DNA of 64,000 bases, taken from Cryptomeria japonica (Eukaryota; Streptophyta; Pinopsida; Cupressales; Cupressaceae). Of the stretch, positions 1 through 12,100 are shown one piece after another. The DNA lies in NCBI RefSeq assembly GCF_030272615.1, contig NC_081411.1, forward strand, positions 183,850,977-183,914,976, in the 5' to 3' direction. Below the pieces are notes generated by a model. That model worked only from the letters and a program-made list of their open reading frames with translations. It was not told the DNA's origin and did no database searches. Position 1 is the first letter of the stretch, and every line of letters begins with the position of its first letter. A program made the translations under genes and the position numbers.

Positions 1-2005
1 ACAATATATGGTATGCAACTAAATGCAAACTAACTATATGAAAATGCAATCTATGTTTTTGGTTGTTTTTGAAGATCTTGATAAACTTATGAATGCAAAT
101 CTAAAAGAGACCCTTAGGAAATTGAAATGATACCTAGACCTCAAAGAACAAAAGGACCAAGTGACAAAAGGACAAATTGACAATGTCTCACCTATATGCT
201 TGGATACTAAGCTAGGTTTGACGAAATGATATTGATGACAAAAAGGACAAAAGACTTGATGAGGTCTAGACTTCTTAACAATGACTTGGGGTTTATCAAA
301 GATTTGGATTGCTTAAGTATGACAAGACCTAGTTTTGGCACTATATGCAAAGGGACAATTAATATGCAAGTGACCTTAATATGATATGACAATGACTTAG
401 GCTTAATGAAGAGACTTGGGATATGCAAATGCAAATGTATGACAATGGTATGACTTTAATGCAAGAGGACATATGCAAATGGATGACTTCTATTGATATG
501 CAAAAGAAGTATGACTTAGGTGAAACCTAACCTTGATACTTGACAATGACTTTGCAAAATGCAACCTAGGATGAACCTAAATGCAAGTGACATAAGAGTT
601 GAGACAAGTTTTTGACCAATGTTGGACAACCATGCTTTAGGAATATGATCTTTGAATCTTGTTGAATTTTTGTTGGATGAATGTCTTTGGTGTTTGATCT
701 TGTTTTGATCAATGTGTTTTGCTTTTGAAATGGGATAACATTCAACTTTTGACAATCAAAGAATATAAGATATTGCAACTTGGACTCAAGACAATCATGC
801 TCATTTCCACATTCCTTAGGGTAGGCAAAGACATTAGGTACTTGAGAGGTAGACTCATTATGGGATTCAAGGAGAATACATAGATGCTTGACCCCACGGG
901 CTCCCCTCCACGGCACTCACTTCTCAGGGCAGCCAAGCATCAGTCCCCATGGAACCTCCCCATGGCGAACTTAGTATCTCTTCCAAGTATCCGAATTTGT
1001 CCTTCTCAAGCAGCTAGAAGGGTTTTTGGCCTCTAAAAGCAAGGTATGTAGTAAGGATTTCTGTTAAGCATTACTCCTTGATGTCATGCAAGCATGATTG
1101 AGACATTAAGCCCATCAAGATACCAAACAAATGTAGTCGCGCAAGCGCGATTTAGACCAAGAGGCCCTACTTAGATGTTGATATGAGAAAGAGTTTCAAG
1201 GGGCATCACTTCCCAAGTAACTACAATTCCCACGTAACACTTCCTTCAAAGCTTTCGCTCATCAGGTATATGTTTATAGTGAGTTAGAATGCCCAGGAAT
1301 TCTAGCCGTACTCACTTTGGGTCGTTCCCTTCTCACGATTATCACTTGCTTGCTAAAGCAAAGTGGTCGGGAAGGCAGGCCCTCTAATGGAGACAAACAA
1401 TCAACAAGACAAGCATGGTATTGAAGATCTGGATTTCTGATCACCCTATAAAGGATGAGAGCATACTCTCCTACTCCAATGTCATACTTAGAAAACAAAG
1501 CAAACAAGGGTTCATTTCCAACCTATTTAAAAATCACTAAATGCCTAATTAAAAATCAAACACACGATTTGGTTGTTTCTCCAAGGCAACCTGCAAAACA
1601 CATGTCAGAAGTTTGATTTGTTATCTTTGACCATCGAATCTGCATAACACATGTTAGTAGTTTGATTTGTAGTCTTTGTCATGCGTATGCCAAGATCCTG
1701 CACCAACAATTAGTACCAAAATCCAAAACACAAATGATCTGATTTATAAAAACTATCAAAATTTCAGTCCACTTTGAGAAGGCATAACTTTCTCATCCTA
1801 GCTCCGAATTACAAACCGTTTAATGCGTTAGAAAGGTATTCAAATAATCTAGAACCAAATTTCGGAAACATCAAAGATGTCTCTTCATGTTTCCGCGCAC
1901 AACATTTGTCCAAAAATGCACCGAAGACCCTCAAAATTGCAATTTACTAAAACATAGAAAATTTTTCAAGTAAAAAACTGCATTTTTTACCTCTGTTCTG
2001 AACTT

Positions 2006-2125
2006 TACACAGGCGCAGAAGTCATGACACAGGCGCAAGATGTCTAACACAAGCGCAAAAGTCTTCAACACAAGCGCAAGATGCTTCAACACAGGCGCAG
2101 AATGCTTCACACAGGCGCAGGATGT
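2006..2125. repeat. Minisatellite, about six 20-21 bp units
   Basis: The core ACACAGGCGCA (variant ACACAAGCGCA) recurs about every 20-21 bases, at roughly 2007, 2027, 2047, 2068, 2089 and 2109. Spacers are variants of GATGCTTCA. The GC-rich core stands out from the AT-rich surroundings. It lies inside the presumed LTR of element K. Confidence 0.8.
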
Positions 2126-3159
2126 GTCCAGAATGCACTGCACGGCTCTGTTTTTGAGTTTTTGACCTGCAAATCAACTTAGAAGCACTCAAAAACACAG
2201 TAAGATGGTTAGAAGGTTAGTATTCACGTCGGGTTCACCATTTAATGTGGCATAGAAATTAGGATTCATCAAAACATAAGTAGATCAATCAAAACACAAG
2301 ACATGATAACATAATCAAAGGAATACTCATGAAATGAACCTAATTCCAAAGCACATTCAATAGAGGTATGGAAACAAAGCATTCAAAAGAAAACATTAAG
2401 CAAACCAGATCCAAGATTGAATACTCCTTCCATGCGGCTCCATTGTTGTTCTTTCCTCTTCAATAGTTTTGTGGATCTCACCGACAAGTGCCCTCACAAT
2501 TGAAAGCAAAAAGCTCAAGAGTACTAGAACTGAGATTTGATAGTTTGACAGCAATTCGGATTTCAAGAAGTAATTGAAGGGGTTGATTGAAGAAAAATTA
2601 TCCAATTTATAGAGAAATTGGAGAAGTGACAAGATTGGCATGATGCAATTCAAATGGAAATTGCAAATCAATATGACAAATTATGACAAATTATGCACTT
2701 TCCATGCACAATTTGATTGATTGATAATTGATGACAAATTATGACACATTCTATGTCAAATTGATTGATTATCAATTATGACAATTTCATGACAAATTGA
2801 AATGCCACTCCCATAGAATTAGGAGATGAAATAGGAGGGAAAAGAAATTAGAAAATTAAGAAAATTAGAAAATTGAAATTGATGACCAATTAGGAAATTG
2901 GAATTAGAAATTGATGAAAAATAGGATTTAGGAATTAGTGAATTAATTAATAATTTTTCATTTATTAATCAATTCACAAAGAAGAATAATTAGCCAATTA
3001 AATAAAGATTTAATTGTAATAAGAAGACTTAGGATTAATAAATAATTTAGTAATCCTAGAGGAAGAAATGGCAAATTAGGTTAAATGACTAAATCATAAA
3101 ACCCTAGAAGATGAATTAGAAATGCGAAAATGACAATTAGGTCTTGATTAAAGATAATT

Positions 3160-3580
3160 AATATCATGATTTGATTTGATAAATGACCAATGCGATAAAT
3201 GATTTGATTGAGAAATACGCCAATTGACATGATTTGATCCAAATTGACACAATTGAGACAGATAATGATTGATAGCAAAATTGATTGCAAAATGTCAAAA
3301 TTGACAAAATAGATTGCAAGATGACAAGATTAGACATGACCACGATCAATGACAAATTGATCGTAAAACGACAAGATTGAAGGATTGATGATAAATCGAC
3401 AAGATTGATAAGAGGACAACGATCGATGACAAATTGATCGTAAGATTGACAGGATCGATAAGAGGACAAAACCCTAATTAGGATTGACGATGTCCAAAAT
3501 GATGAGATTGATGATAAGATTGATAAGATTGACAGGAGGACAAAACCCTAATTAGGATTGACGATGTCCAAAATGATGAC
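3160..3580. repeat. Degenerate GACAAGATTGAT repeats with a 43-bp direct duplication
   Basis: Variants of GACAAGATTGATAAGAGGACAA and GATCGATGACAAATTGATCG recur through the stretch. A unit that begins AGGACAAAACCCTAATTAGG is present at 3463-3505 and again at 3537-3579, an offset of 74 bases. It is probably an internal subrepeat array of the K LTR, close to its transcription-start side. No coding meaning is seen. Confidence 0.65.
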
Positions 3581-3839
3581 AAATAAGCATGCTCATTGAT
3601 GCAATAAGATAAAAATCGATCAAAATCATGACTGGATAATGTTGTCGAGAAGACCAAATTTGAGGACGAGATGATTGAAGAATATAGAAGAATGACTCGA
3701 TGTTCGCAAAATGATAAAAACCAAGTGCGTGACATAGGAGAAATGTTAATGCGACGCAAAAACCTAAAATCAGGCAATGCGCAAATGTTAAAGTATGACC
3801 TCGCAAGCGTTGACCATTTTTGGGTGTCTACAGTACCCA

Positions 3840-4450
3840 ATAGAGAGTGACCAAGTGTGATTTATAATTCAGTAGAACAAAGGGAGAGAAGATTAAGAAG
3901 AGTTAGAACCAGCAGAAAAGCTAAGTTGCAGTGTGTGTTGAGTTAATACAAACCAGTAAGATAGAAACCAATAGTGCAAAGTTTTGAAGGGTTACAAAAC
4001 CTCACTTGCAACAAGGTGCTCATTTGTATATATGAGTTTTCATATTCTTTTCACTGAGTAGGTACTTAGTGCAGTGGTTGCAACTCTTTTAGGTTGTAGC
4101 CTATAAACTGTGTAGGGGTTGGTGCTCCTTTGAGTTGGCACTCCTTGGGTTGGTGCCCTAAAATTTGTAATCAGATCTTTTCATTGTGAGGCTGAATTGG
4201 AGCAGAAGATCTCCAGTAGCTATTATCACCGAGGTCTTTCCCACATTGGGTTTTCCTCATACATTTGGTGTTGTGCGTTGCATCTTCATGTGTGTATTGT
4301 ATCAATCTTTTAGATATTTCTCCTACACACCTTGTTTGCATTTCTTTGGTAATCGGTCTGCATTCTATTTATTTCATATTGAACCGGTCTAGCTTTGATT
4401 AATTAAAAATTATTTAAATCATTGATTTAGCCCCCCTCTTAGTGACCCAT
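3840..4450 (+). mobile_element. Copia-type LTR relic (3' portion)
   Basis: The stretch ends with a CCCCCCTCTTAGTG box at about 4431-4444. The same box closes the LTRs of elements A and B in this window. Upstream are TTTTCCTC and GGTGCTCC-rich repeats of the kind found in the R-U5 part of those LTRs. No matching partner, primer-binding site or coding region follows directly, so this looks like a truncated or solo LTR remnant. The plus strand is inferred from the orientation of the box. Confidence 0.4.
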
Positions 4451-4629
4451 TGTGTCCAAAAAAAGATGCCTAAAGTAATATATAATTTTTTTAGAGAATA
4501 ATTAATTATTTTTACCAATAAAATATTAGCCATTACAGCAGTAAAACTAATTACTCCTATTTATGAAACCATCATCCCTTATCAATGCACTTACAAATAA
4601 TATTAAAAAATACCAAATAAAAAGGATTT

Positions 4630-6022
4630 ACAAGGTTGATGCCAACTTAAGCCTAACATTCTCCCACATTAAATCATATATTGTAAATACATAGATATAT
4701 AAACATAAATTAATTAAATACATAAAGCAATGCCCATGGCTTCCTTGCACCAATTGAAATTTTCTAAGCTCATAGGTTTCGTAGTAGAATTTACAACATT
4801 ATCTTATTTTTTAACCTTGGTCAACTTGATCTATTTATTTATAAGCAATTTATGAACAAATTGGTACTTAACATCCACACAATTATTTTGAATATGATAC
4901 CTAAGATTTTTGTCTAAATAAATTACACTCTATCTATAAAACCAATCTATATCATTTTACAATAAAAATAATACTTACACACAATCTTATAATGAAACTT
5001 TCTCCTTGAAGGAATTAGTAGTAGCCATATCCTCTGATCTGGTTGTGGATAAAACTACTATGGACTGTACCTCTTACTCATCCAAATCACACCTCTTACT
5101 CATCCAAATCACTACTCTAAAAAAAATAAAAATACATCCATTAGTGTTCCTTTGACTATCCAAATCATTAGTCCATTTTGTAACAACAAAACTATGTATG
5201 TCTAATATCTTATCTACAATATCAATACCAAAATAAATTAAAAAATAATTATAATTACCACACCAATGTGTAAGTAATCTATTCATAATATTCTATATCT
5301 CTCTACTAGGGTTAGACATAATCTTTCTCAATAAATTCACATTGTTTTTTAATTATTTGACCTAATACAAACCATGACATGCATAAGACTACCAACTCCA
5401 CTAACATATGAAACATTATAAATATTATCAAAATCATCCTAACTCCTAGAAAATAGATGTAAAGCAAGGTTAGTTCAAAATGGTAAAGGAATTTTAATCA
5501 GATTATAACTTCCTATATATATTTGCACAAAAAAGTATCAACATATTTACATATTTACTTTGAGATAACCAAAACTATATATTTTAACATGGTCCTCTTT
5601 TGATTTCTATTCCCAATATCTACCTTACTTCTCCTAAACCTTTTATATCATGTGCAGTAAAAAGTTAATTTTTTATCTCATTAATCACACCCTTTGTGTT
5701 ACTAAAAAATATGTCATCTACATAAAAGGAAATAAATAGAATTTGACCATTAACACATCTAATATAAGTATAGTGGTCCTATTCATGTCTTACAAAACCA
5801 ACTAAACAAATGAATAAAAAAAATTGATACCATGTATGAGACAATTATTTGAAACCATAAAGAGAGTATTTGAATCTACAAACTAAGTGTAGCTTGCTTT
5901 TTCTATCAAAACATTTAGTATTTTTCTTTATAAATCTCTTATTAAAATGTATTTTTAGCATTCATTTTTCTAATTTCAAAATTATTAGTAGAAGAAATAA
6001 ATAATAAAAATATAATTGAGGA
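4630..6022 (-). pseudogene. Decayed Copia pol, part 1: RNase H and C-terminal reverse transcriptase (element D)
   Basis: Reading the minus strand from 6022 downwards, broken frames give the Copia reverse-transcriptase block LYGFK followed by a stop and WYQ at about 5820-5890. The catalytic block FYVDDIFF follows at about 5705-5740. Lower coordinates (4700-5500) resemble the connection and RNase H end of Copia pol, but too weakly to place catalytic residues. The polyprotein would copy element RNA into DNA. Stops and frameshifts are frequent, so this is an old dead copy. The reading continues at 23207 on the far side of the inserted LINE. No LTRs were identified for D. Confidence 0.6.
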
Positions 6023-7290
6023 CACTTTGTCGAGGCCTTTGCAGCCTATGCCGGGATCAAATTAGCTAAAGAGATAGGTTTAAGAAGGGTTTGGTTGGAG
6101 TGCGAATCCCTAACCATAATCAAGTGTTTATTGGGTTCCTCCCCCCTTAGCTGATCGATTAAACACAGTATCAAAGATAGCCTAATGCTTCTCAGGGACT
6201 TTGATGAATTTAAAATATCACATGTTTATCGTGAAGGTAATAAGGTGGGAGATAATTTGGCCAATATTGGGGATGGCTTGCCATGTAGGAAAGTTTGGAC
6301 CATTAATGAGTGGATCCCTGGAGATCTTCTTCCCTTACTCTGTAATGATTATGAGGCATGAAAAGCTTAAGGGTTTTTTGAAAATGATGGAGAATGAAGT
6401 ATTCCAAGGTGTCATGGGTAGGATATTTATGATGTGGGAAAAACCAAACGTTTTGGTGGCTTTTTTAATTATTCATTTCTAGATCAGCTTGACTCTGTTT
6501 GTGTTGCAAGGTTTTAAGATTTAGGATTTATGGAAGATGGGGGGAGATAGAAACCATTTGGAACCCATAGTATATATAAAATGGTAGAATAAAGAAGAAG
6601 TTCAGAAAGAGCTTTTGGTAGGAGGTTTGACTGGTTATATGAGGATGCTTCACAGTGCAGATGCCCTTGTTACTGAGACCTTTGTTCATGGGTGGAAGGA
6701 TGGTGTGCTCTGTGCCTATATTATGGAGTTTGAGGTTAATGAGGAGCTGGTAGATAAGATGTCAAACACTCTAATTGAGGGTACAAAATTCTATAGAGAT
6801 AAGAAATGTGCGACGATGCGATGGAAATTTTTCCTGCCAAAAGAAAAGGAGAAGGTGATGAAGAATTTCGATGGTGGGTGGGAGAGAACCTCACTTCTGA
6901 ATCCATGGCGGGAGATTGTGGAGGTTGTCATGCATTACCTCACCCTTGATGATAAATTATGTAGTTTATTCAGCTATCACTTCATCATTCTGAATCATTT
7001 TTGACATAACAAGTGCATTTCGTTGCCCTTTTAATTAGTTTAGTCATTACATAATAGTGTTAGGGCTCACAACAAAAATGCATCTTCCCCTGTTCCATGA
7101 GGACCTAATATTGTTGATTATGGAGCATGTCAGGGCCCTCCATATTGAGAGGAATTAGAGGGATAAAGTTGGTATTGAGATCAAGAAGAATGTCTGTGTT
7201 CACTATGGGGACACCTCATTTGATGAAGAGGTGGATTCCGATAGGGACGTGGTCTTTCATATTTTTAATAAACATGATCCCTCATCGTCT
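6023..7290 (+). mobile_element. 5'-truncated LINE (C), part 1, starting inside RNase H
   Basis: The insert begins mid-domain: the frame from about 6024 reads EAFAAYAGIKLAKEIGLRRV and then WLECESLTIIKCLL. That is a plant-type RNase H like those at the end of plant L1-type LINE ORF2. Further on comes SHVYREGNKVGDNLANIGDG (about 6219-6280), the last RNase H block. The acidic residue of the usual ECDS motif is Glu here. Downstream an unusual further protein region follows (6540-7290). The 17-bp sequence at 6006-6022 (AAAAATATAATTGAGGA) is repeated at 23207-23223, a long TSD typical of target-primed insertion. The LINE is interrupted at 7290 by element B and resumes at 22119. Confidence 0.75.
6540..7003 (+). 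pseudogene. LINE C: unknown region downstream of RNase H
   Basis: In one frame, with an in-frame TAG after IVYIKW, the protein runs through KELLVGGLTGYMRMLHSADA and ETFVHGWKDGVLCAYIMEFE to a stop near 7003. Spacing of hydrophobic and charged residues suggests a real, formerly selected alpha-helical domain. I do not recognise it. It lies between RNase H and the acidic low-complexity tail that resumes after 22119, so it belongs to the 3' part of the LINE. Whether it was the C-terminus of ORF2 or a separate ORF cannot be decided, because stops separate it from RNase H. Confidence 0.45.
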
Positions 7291-8127
7291 TGTTGGCTTT
7301 GTGATGGTTGTAATGGATGACTTCATGTGTTGTCATTGATGGAACTTGTATACACACACATATGTTCACATTAGTTTAGACAAACCGATATTACTTCCAA
7401 AGTTACTTGTACTGCAATCAGTATTGTTAAGATGGTTTAGAAGATGTCTAATTGGTATATGCAGAAATGGTGTAACACTCACTTGGAGTTTCAACAGAAA
7501 CCATCAAAGAAGCAAATTAAGGACAAATAGTTTATTTGTTGATAGTGGTTAACTCTATCAGTGTTCCAACCAGTATTCATTTATTGTGTGGTGAGTTATC
7601 ACTGATCGTGATGAGTTACCCTTAACTGATATTTTGGTGGTAATTTGTGATGAGTTATGTTTGTTTGTCCAGATACACTGCACCTAGGTAATTGTGATAT
7701 TATTTATAATCTGACATGAAATCTAGTGTCTATATAATGACATTTTGGTGCACAATTTAGATGCAAGAACATGAGATGATATGATGCAAAATAGAAGTTG
7801 AAGGCATTGCAAAATATGTTTGTGATGAAATTGGTGATGCAGTTTTGTGCAAGAGGAAGAGGATCTATTCAAGAAAGTTGTTCTATGATTAGATCACACC
7901 ACCTATTGTTTTCTAATCACTACAACTATCAAATCCCCTAACAGGGTAAGCTCTAACAAGCTTCATTCTACAAATTGTCTAACCAGGTGATCCATTAGTT
8001 TGGATTAAAAAATCCTCTACTGAGGTTACTCCTAATAGGGTACTACCTTTAACAGGGTATAGCTCCTAATAGAGCTTTGGAATCTTTAACAGGATTCGCT
8101 CCTACTAGAGGAAATTTTTGTAGACCC
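7291..8127 (+). repeat. B 5' LTR, first part (interrupted by element A)
   Basis: It starts TGTTGGCTTTGTGATGG and matches the 3' LTR from 21005 onwards, for example the run with ACACATATGTTCACATTAG. It stops at GTAGACCC where element A begins, and continues at 15420. It contains a candidate TATA box near 7731 and an array of TTAACAGGGT-like words at 7937-8115. Confidence 0.9.
7730..7740 (+). promoter_or_regulatory. Candidate TATA box in B 5' LTR
   Basis: The sequence GTCTATATAATG is conserved in both B LTRs (about 7729-7740 and 21451-21462), roughly 440 bases from the LTR start. That fits a TATA box at the end of a U3 region. No transcription-start evidence is available from sequence alone. 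Confidence 0.35.
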
Positions 8128-9555
8128 TGTTGGCATATGTACAGAGTGTGATGACATGATGATACTGTATGTTGTCATTGATGCCAATATGCTGAAGTAT
8201 GAACCGGTATATGTGAAATGATGAACCAGTATGTTGGAATGTGAACCGACATCGGGGTTTTATTCGATATGACTACTGGTTGGTAGTCTCAACTTCAGGG
8301 TTTCTGGTTGATGCATTTCAAGTCTGTGTGATTCAACCGACAACAAGCTATGATGGTTTAGCATTGAAATGAAGATTAGATCATGTTGCCACACAAGTCT
8401 TGTGTCCATGAAGGATTTAATTAAGGATCTTGCATGGAGAAGATTGATCCTATCTACCTCGAGAATGTGCAAAGTCTCAGTAAATGGTGGAGAGTGCATG
8501 ATGGGTTATCAGCTTTGAGAAGCAGTAAAGAATGAATGATGAAGAACGTCTTGAGATTTGTTCAAGATTGTTTTACACTATGCAAAGTGATTGAACGGTC
8601 AAGATTTGACCGACTGTGTTGATAACCTAAATGTTTAAATGTTTAGGGTTTAGGGTTTATGCTACCGACCTATCTGTTTCCTATAAGGTTGATGATGATT
8701 TGCATTGTGAAGTTGCTGGCAAATGTTATGTGTGTATCCAAGTGAAGAGATACTTGATTCTTGCCAGACCGAAGAAGTATGTTGATACCTGCAAAGTGTG
8801 ATTGCAGAAGAAAAGGAACAAAAGTGGTTCTGCATTGGCATTGAGTGCTATTATCAGATCAATGTTTTACCTGTTGAATTCTAACCATTTCAGCAATTGG
8901 AAAATCCCTTAACTGGGTAGCTTTAATAGGATTTCTGTAAATCCTTTAACAGGGTGACTCAAATTCATTGAGTTCTTCAAATCCTCTTGCAAGGTAACCT
9001 TTAACAGGGTTCTAACCTTTAACTGGGTATTTGGCCATCCCTTAACCGGGTGATCCCTAGTAGGATCGGTTCCTAGTAAAACCTATTGTAAAGTCCTTAA
9101 CCAGACCAATCTTCTAATAAAGCGGACTTCATAAGAGCTCAAAGAACAACTTGTGGGTATTCATCCCCACTGTGGTTTTTCCCAGATGGGTTTCCACATG
9201 AAAAATCAGTGTGTCATGTGTGATGCTTTTTCATATGATGCTTTAGTATTTTCTGTCAAGTGGTAAAGCATGTTGAACCAGTGGTCATTATATTTATGAT
9301 GATGTATTACTTGTTTATGCATATGGGTGAAGTGGAAATGAGTTATTAGGTTTTGTGAAGATCTAAGTGTTACTGGTTTATATGTTTCACAGTCTCACTG
9401 TGTTTTACTGGTAGTGCCTTGATTTAGATCGGTGATCCTGTTTACCAATTAGTGTAGTTTTTATAGTCAAAGTGGTTTAAGGAATTTTTTGTCTATACTG
9501 ATTCACCCCCCCTCTCAGTATCTGTTGAGTAATTACTTTTCATCATTATTCATCA
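8128..9555 (+). repeat. A 5' LTR
   Basis: It starts TGTTGGCATATG and ends ATTATTCATCA. It contains a repeated TTAACAGGGT-like array at about 8905-9120, then the CCCCACTGTGGTTTTTCCC block, and CACCCCCCCTCTCAG near the end. It carries two TTTAGGG words at about 8642-8659. Its partner is 13999-15414. Confidence 0.95.
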
Positions 9556-9557
9556 TT

Positions 9558-9572
9558 TGGTATCAGAGCAAT
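9558..9572 (+). promoter_or_regulatory. Primer-binding site of A (initiator-Met tRNA type)
   Basis: TGGTATCAGAGC lies two bases after the 5' LTR. This is the common plant Copia primer-binding site complementary to the 3' end of initiator methionine tRNA. It primes minus-strand DNA synthesis. Confidence 0.85.
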
Positions 9573-9627
9573 CCTCCAGGTCCTCTGTGTTGTAAGCTTA
9601 ATCGCTTGAGGAAAAGATCCTATTCTA

Positions 9628-10437
9628 ATGATGAAGAGGGAAGGTTCTAAGTTCAACATAGATAACTTTAAGATATGGAAGGACATAATGAAGATATACA
9701 TTAAAAGCATGGTTGCTCAACACTGGAGTTATGTTGAGAATACTTATGTTGTCCCTACCGGTACTCTCACCGATGATCAAAGAAGAGAAATTTAGGAGAA
9801 TGGGCATGTAATGGAAGCTCTTATCAGTAGCCTATCTGATGTTGAGTTTATAGATGTTCAGGAAAAAGACAATCCCAAAGATGTATGGGATACTCTGGAG
9901 TCTATCTATGCCGGTGATGAGCATGTGAAGCAAGCTAAGGAAGAAAGCCTTAGAGGAAAGTTTGAAGATATGCGGATGGTTGAAGGAGAGACCATTCAAC
10001 AATATGGGATAAGGATTAAAACTGTTGTTGGAGACATCAATAGTGCAGGAGGTACAATGGATGATTCCACCATTATTAGCAAAGTTTTGAGAACCTTATT
10101 ACCGGTCTATGCAATAAGGGTGGCTGCTATTCAGGAGTTGAGATCTATTGACAAGACAAAGGTGTCCCTAGATTCCATCATTGCTAAGTTGACCGCATAT
10201 GAGCTAAACAGTTATGATGGCAGTGTTCAGAAGACTGATTTAGCCTTTAAAGAATCTGCTGCACTATCTAGAAAGGGTAAAGAAGCCAGTACTAGTTGTG
10301 AACCAAGACAAAGAAAAGATATGGATAATGAGGAGATCTTGATGGAATTTGAAGCTCTTTTGGCCAAGAGACTTCCTAAGGGAATTGGAAAATATAGAGG
10401 TAAGATCCCTTTGAAATTTTTTCTTGCAATAGGATAG
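9628..10437 (+). pseudogene. gag: A gag (Copia capsid, UBN2-like), one stop and one frameshift
   Basis: The ATG at 9628 opens a frame with FNIDNFKIWKDIMKIYI, the usual N-terminal WxxW-like region of Copia Gag (gag_pre/UBN2 family). A TAG at 9793-9795 interrupts it. The frame then runs through DVWDTLESIYAGDEHVKQAK and the central helical capsid part to 10437. A one-base deletion in a T run at about 10421-10427 ends the frame. The rest of a CCHC zinc knuckle (NRIGHIAVNC) reads on in the next frame, and the first knuckle cysteine appears to be Phe. Gag would form the cytoplasmic virus-like particle and bind element RNA. The start is the first ATG after the primer-binding site that keeps the family N-terminus. 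Confidence 0.85.
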
Positions 10438-10985
10438 GACACATTGCTGTAAACTGTCCTAATGGTGATAATAAGGACAAATCAGAGAGGTTCAAAAATT
10501 TCAAAGGAGGAAATAAGAGAAACTGTCTTATTGTAGTTGATGAAGGTGTCTCTGATGATGAATCAGAAGATGAAGAAAGCGAAGACATAGTATTTGTGGC
10601 TATTAAGGAAGATGTATCAGATAAGAAGGCTCTTGTCTCTCGCTTTGATAATTCCAATGAGTGGATTATTGACAATGGTTGTTCTCACCACATGACTGGT
10701 GATCGGAGAAAGTTTCTATCTCTGGAAGAGTATGATGGAGGTGTAGTCCAATTTGGTAATGATGCACCTTGTATGGTAAAAGGAAAAGGGTCCATTTCTC
10801 TAAATGGAAGAAGCAGTGCTGATAATGTGTATTGGATAGAAGGTCTTAGTCATAACCTTTGGAGTGTTGCTTAGCTGAATGATAATGGACTCACTCTGGA
10901 ATTCAAAGATGGAGTATGGAAAATAAAGGGAAAGAGTGGTGAACTGATGGCCACTGGTATGTAGATCAAAGGTAACTTATTTTAG
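10428..10985 (+). pseudogene. A pol: protease region
   Basis: In the same frame as the rest of pol, this segment reads from the end of the zinc knuckle through an acidic linker to EWIIDNGCSHHMTGD at about 10660-10703. That is the Copia aspartic-protease site, where the usual motif is D-S/T-G; here it is DNG, so catalysis is doubtful. The flap and C-terminal half follow to LSHNLWSVA. TAG stops at 10872-10874, 10962-10964 and 10983-10985 stand where glutamine is usual (SVAQ, and similar). The protease would cut the Gag-Pol precursor. The remaining domains follow in frame at 10986. Confidence 0.85.
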
Positions 10986-12100
10986 TTGAATGCAAATATT
11001 AGTCAATGTCTAATGGCTAAGTATGATGACAGTTGGATATGGCATAGGAGAATCTGCCATGTAAATTTTGATAATATTGTGAAGGCCAGTAAGATCAAGG
11101 CAGTTAGAGGATTGCCTGTGCTGAACAAACCGGAGAATCCTTTGTGTAGAGAATGTCAACTAGGAAAAATGTCTTCCTCAACCTTTAAAGGTAAACCTTT
11201 CACAACTGATAATTTACTTGATCTTGTGCATACTGATTTGTGTGGTCCTATGAAAACTAGGAGTGTTCAGGGAGATAGGCACTTTATGATTCTTACTGAT
11301 GATTACTCAAGAATGATGTGGGTCACATTCTTGAAAGACAAGTTTCAAGATTTTGGAAAGTTCAAAGCCTTCATAGCACTTGTTGAAAAAGAAAGTGGTA
11401 AGAGAATCAAATGTCTTAGAACTGACCAAGGAGGTGAGTTCACTTCTAGTGAGTTCAATAAGTACTGTGAAGAAAATGGCATCAAGAGGCAACTATCTGC
11501 TCCTTGGACTCCACAACAGAATGGCCTAGCAAAGAGGAACAGCCAGACTGTAGTTGAAGCAGTCAAAACAATGCTGATTCAAGGGAAGGTTACTCACACT
11601 TTTTGGAGAGAAGCGGTGAGCACTGCAGTCTACACTATGAATTGGGTACTCATCAAGAAAGGTAAGGATAAAACTCCTTATGAGTACTGGACCGGTAAGA
11701 CTCTTGTAATAAGCTACTTCAGAGTGTTTGGTAGCAAATGTTATATCAAGAGGAGTGAACACCAGAGCAAGTTTGACGCAAAATGTGATGAGGGAATATT
11801 CCTAGGGTATTCCACCAAGAGCAAAGCTCTTAAGTGTTTTAACAATAGGACTCAGAGAATCATTGAATGTATCAATGTTAGAGTTGATGAAACCTCTGAG
11901 AAACCTGAGGAAAACAACAGTGAGCAAGTGGTAGATGAACCGGTTGTAACCTTCTGGGAACCAGTTACAAAACAACCTAGTACCAGTAACAGTGCTCCTA
12001 CACTGGTAGATGGTGATGTTGATGAAGATGAGGATGAAGAGGAAAAGAAAGAGGAACCAGTTAAGATCATTCCTAGGTATGCAAAGCCAAATCATGATCC
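10986..12100 (+). pseudogene. A pol: integrase with active-site Glu replaced by Lys
   Basis: Residues are counted from 10986. The zinc-binding HHCC module is H20, H25, C54 and C57. The catalytic core has D84 (HTDLCGP) and D147 (RTDQGGEF). Exactly 35 residues between, the position that should be Glu is K183 (codon AAG at 11532-11534, in QNGLAKRN). This breaks the D-D35-E triad needed to join element DNA to the genome. A Glu-to-Lys change is a G-to-A transition, in line with the deamination pattern elsewhere. After the core comes the usual GKTP-type region and an acidic linker of DEDEDEEEK at about 12020-12055. The segment continues without interruption into reverse transcriptase. Confidence 0.9.

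Larger units (their letters stand above)
1..3832 (-). mobile_element. LTR-like end of a Ty3/Gypsy-type element (K), minus strand
   Basis: Read on the minus strand, the sequence starts at 3832 with TGTAGACACCCAAAAATGG, a TG start resembling plant Gypsy (Tat-like) LTRs. The flanking plus-strand DNA changes character right after GTGTCTACA. No long open frame or protein domain is visible leftwards to position 1, and the stretch carries two minisatellites (2006-2125 and about 3160-3580), as long plant Gypsy LTRs often do. The other end of the LTR, the primer-binding site and any coding part are not in the window, so the extent to position 1 is an assumption. The terminus is seen; the family assignment is inferred. 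Confidence 0.4.

Noticed and set aside
2006-2125. Evenly spaced repeats resembling a small CRISPR array
   Set aside because: Units are about 20 bp with no unique spacers, in a plant retrotransposon LTR; it is a minisatellite.
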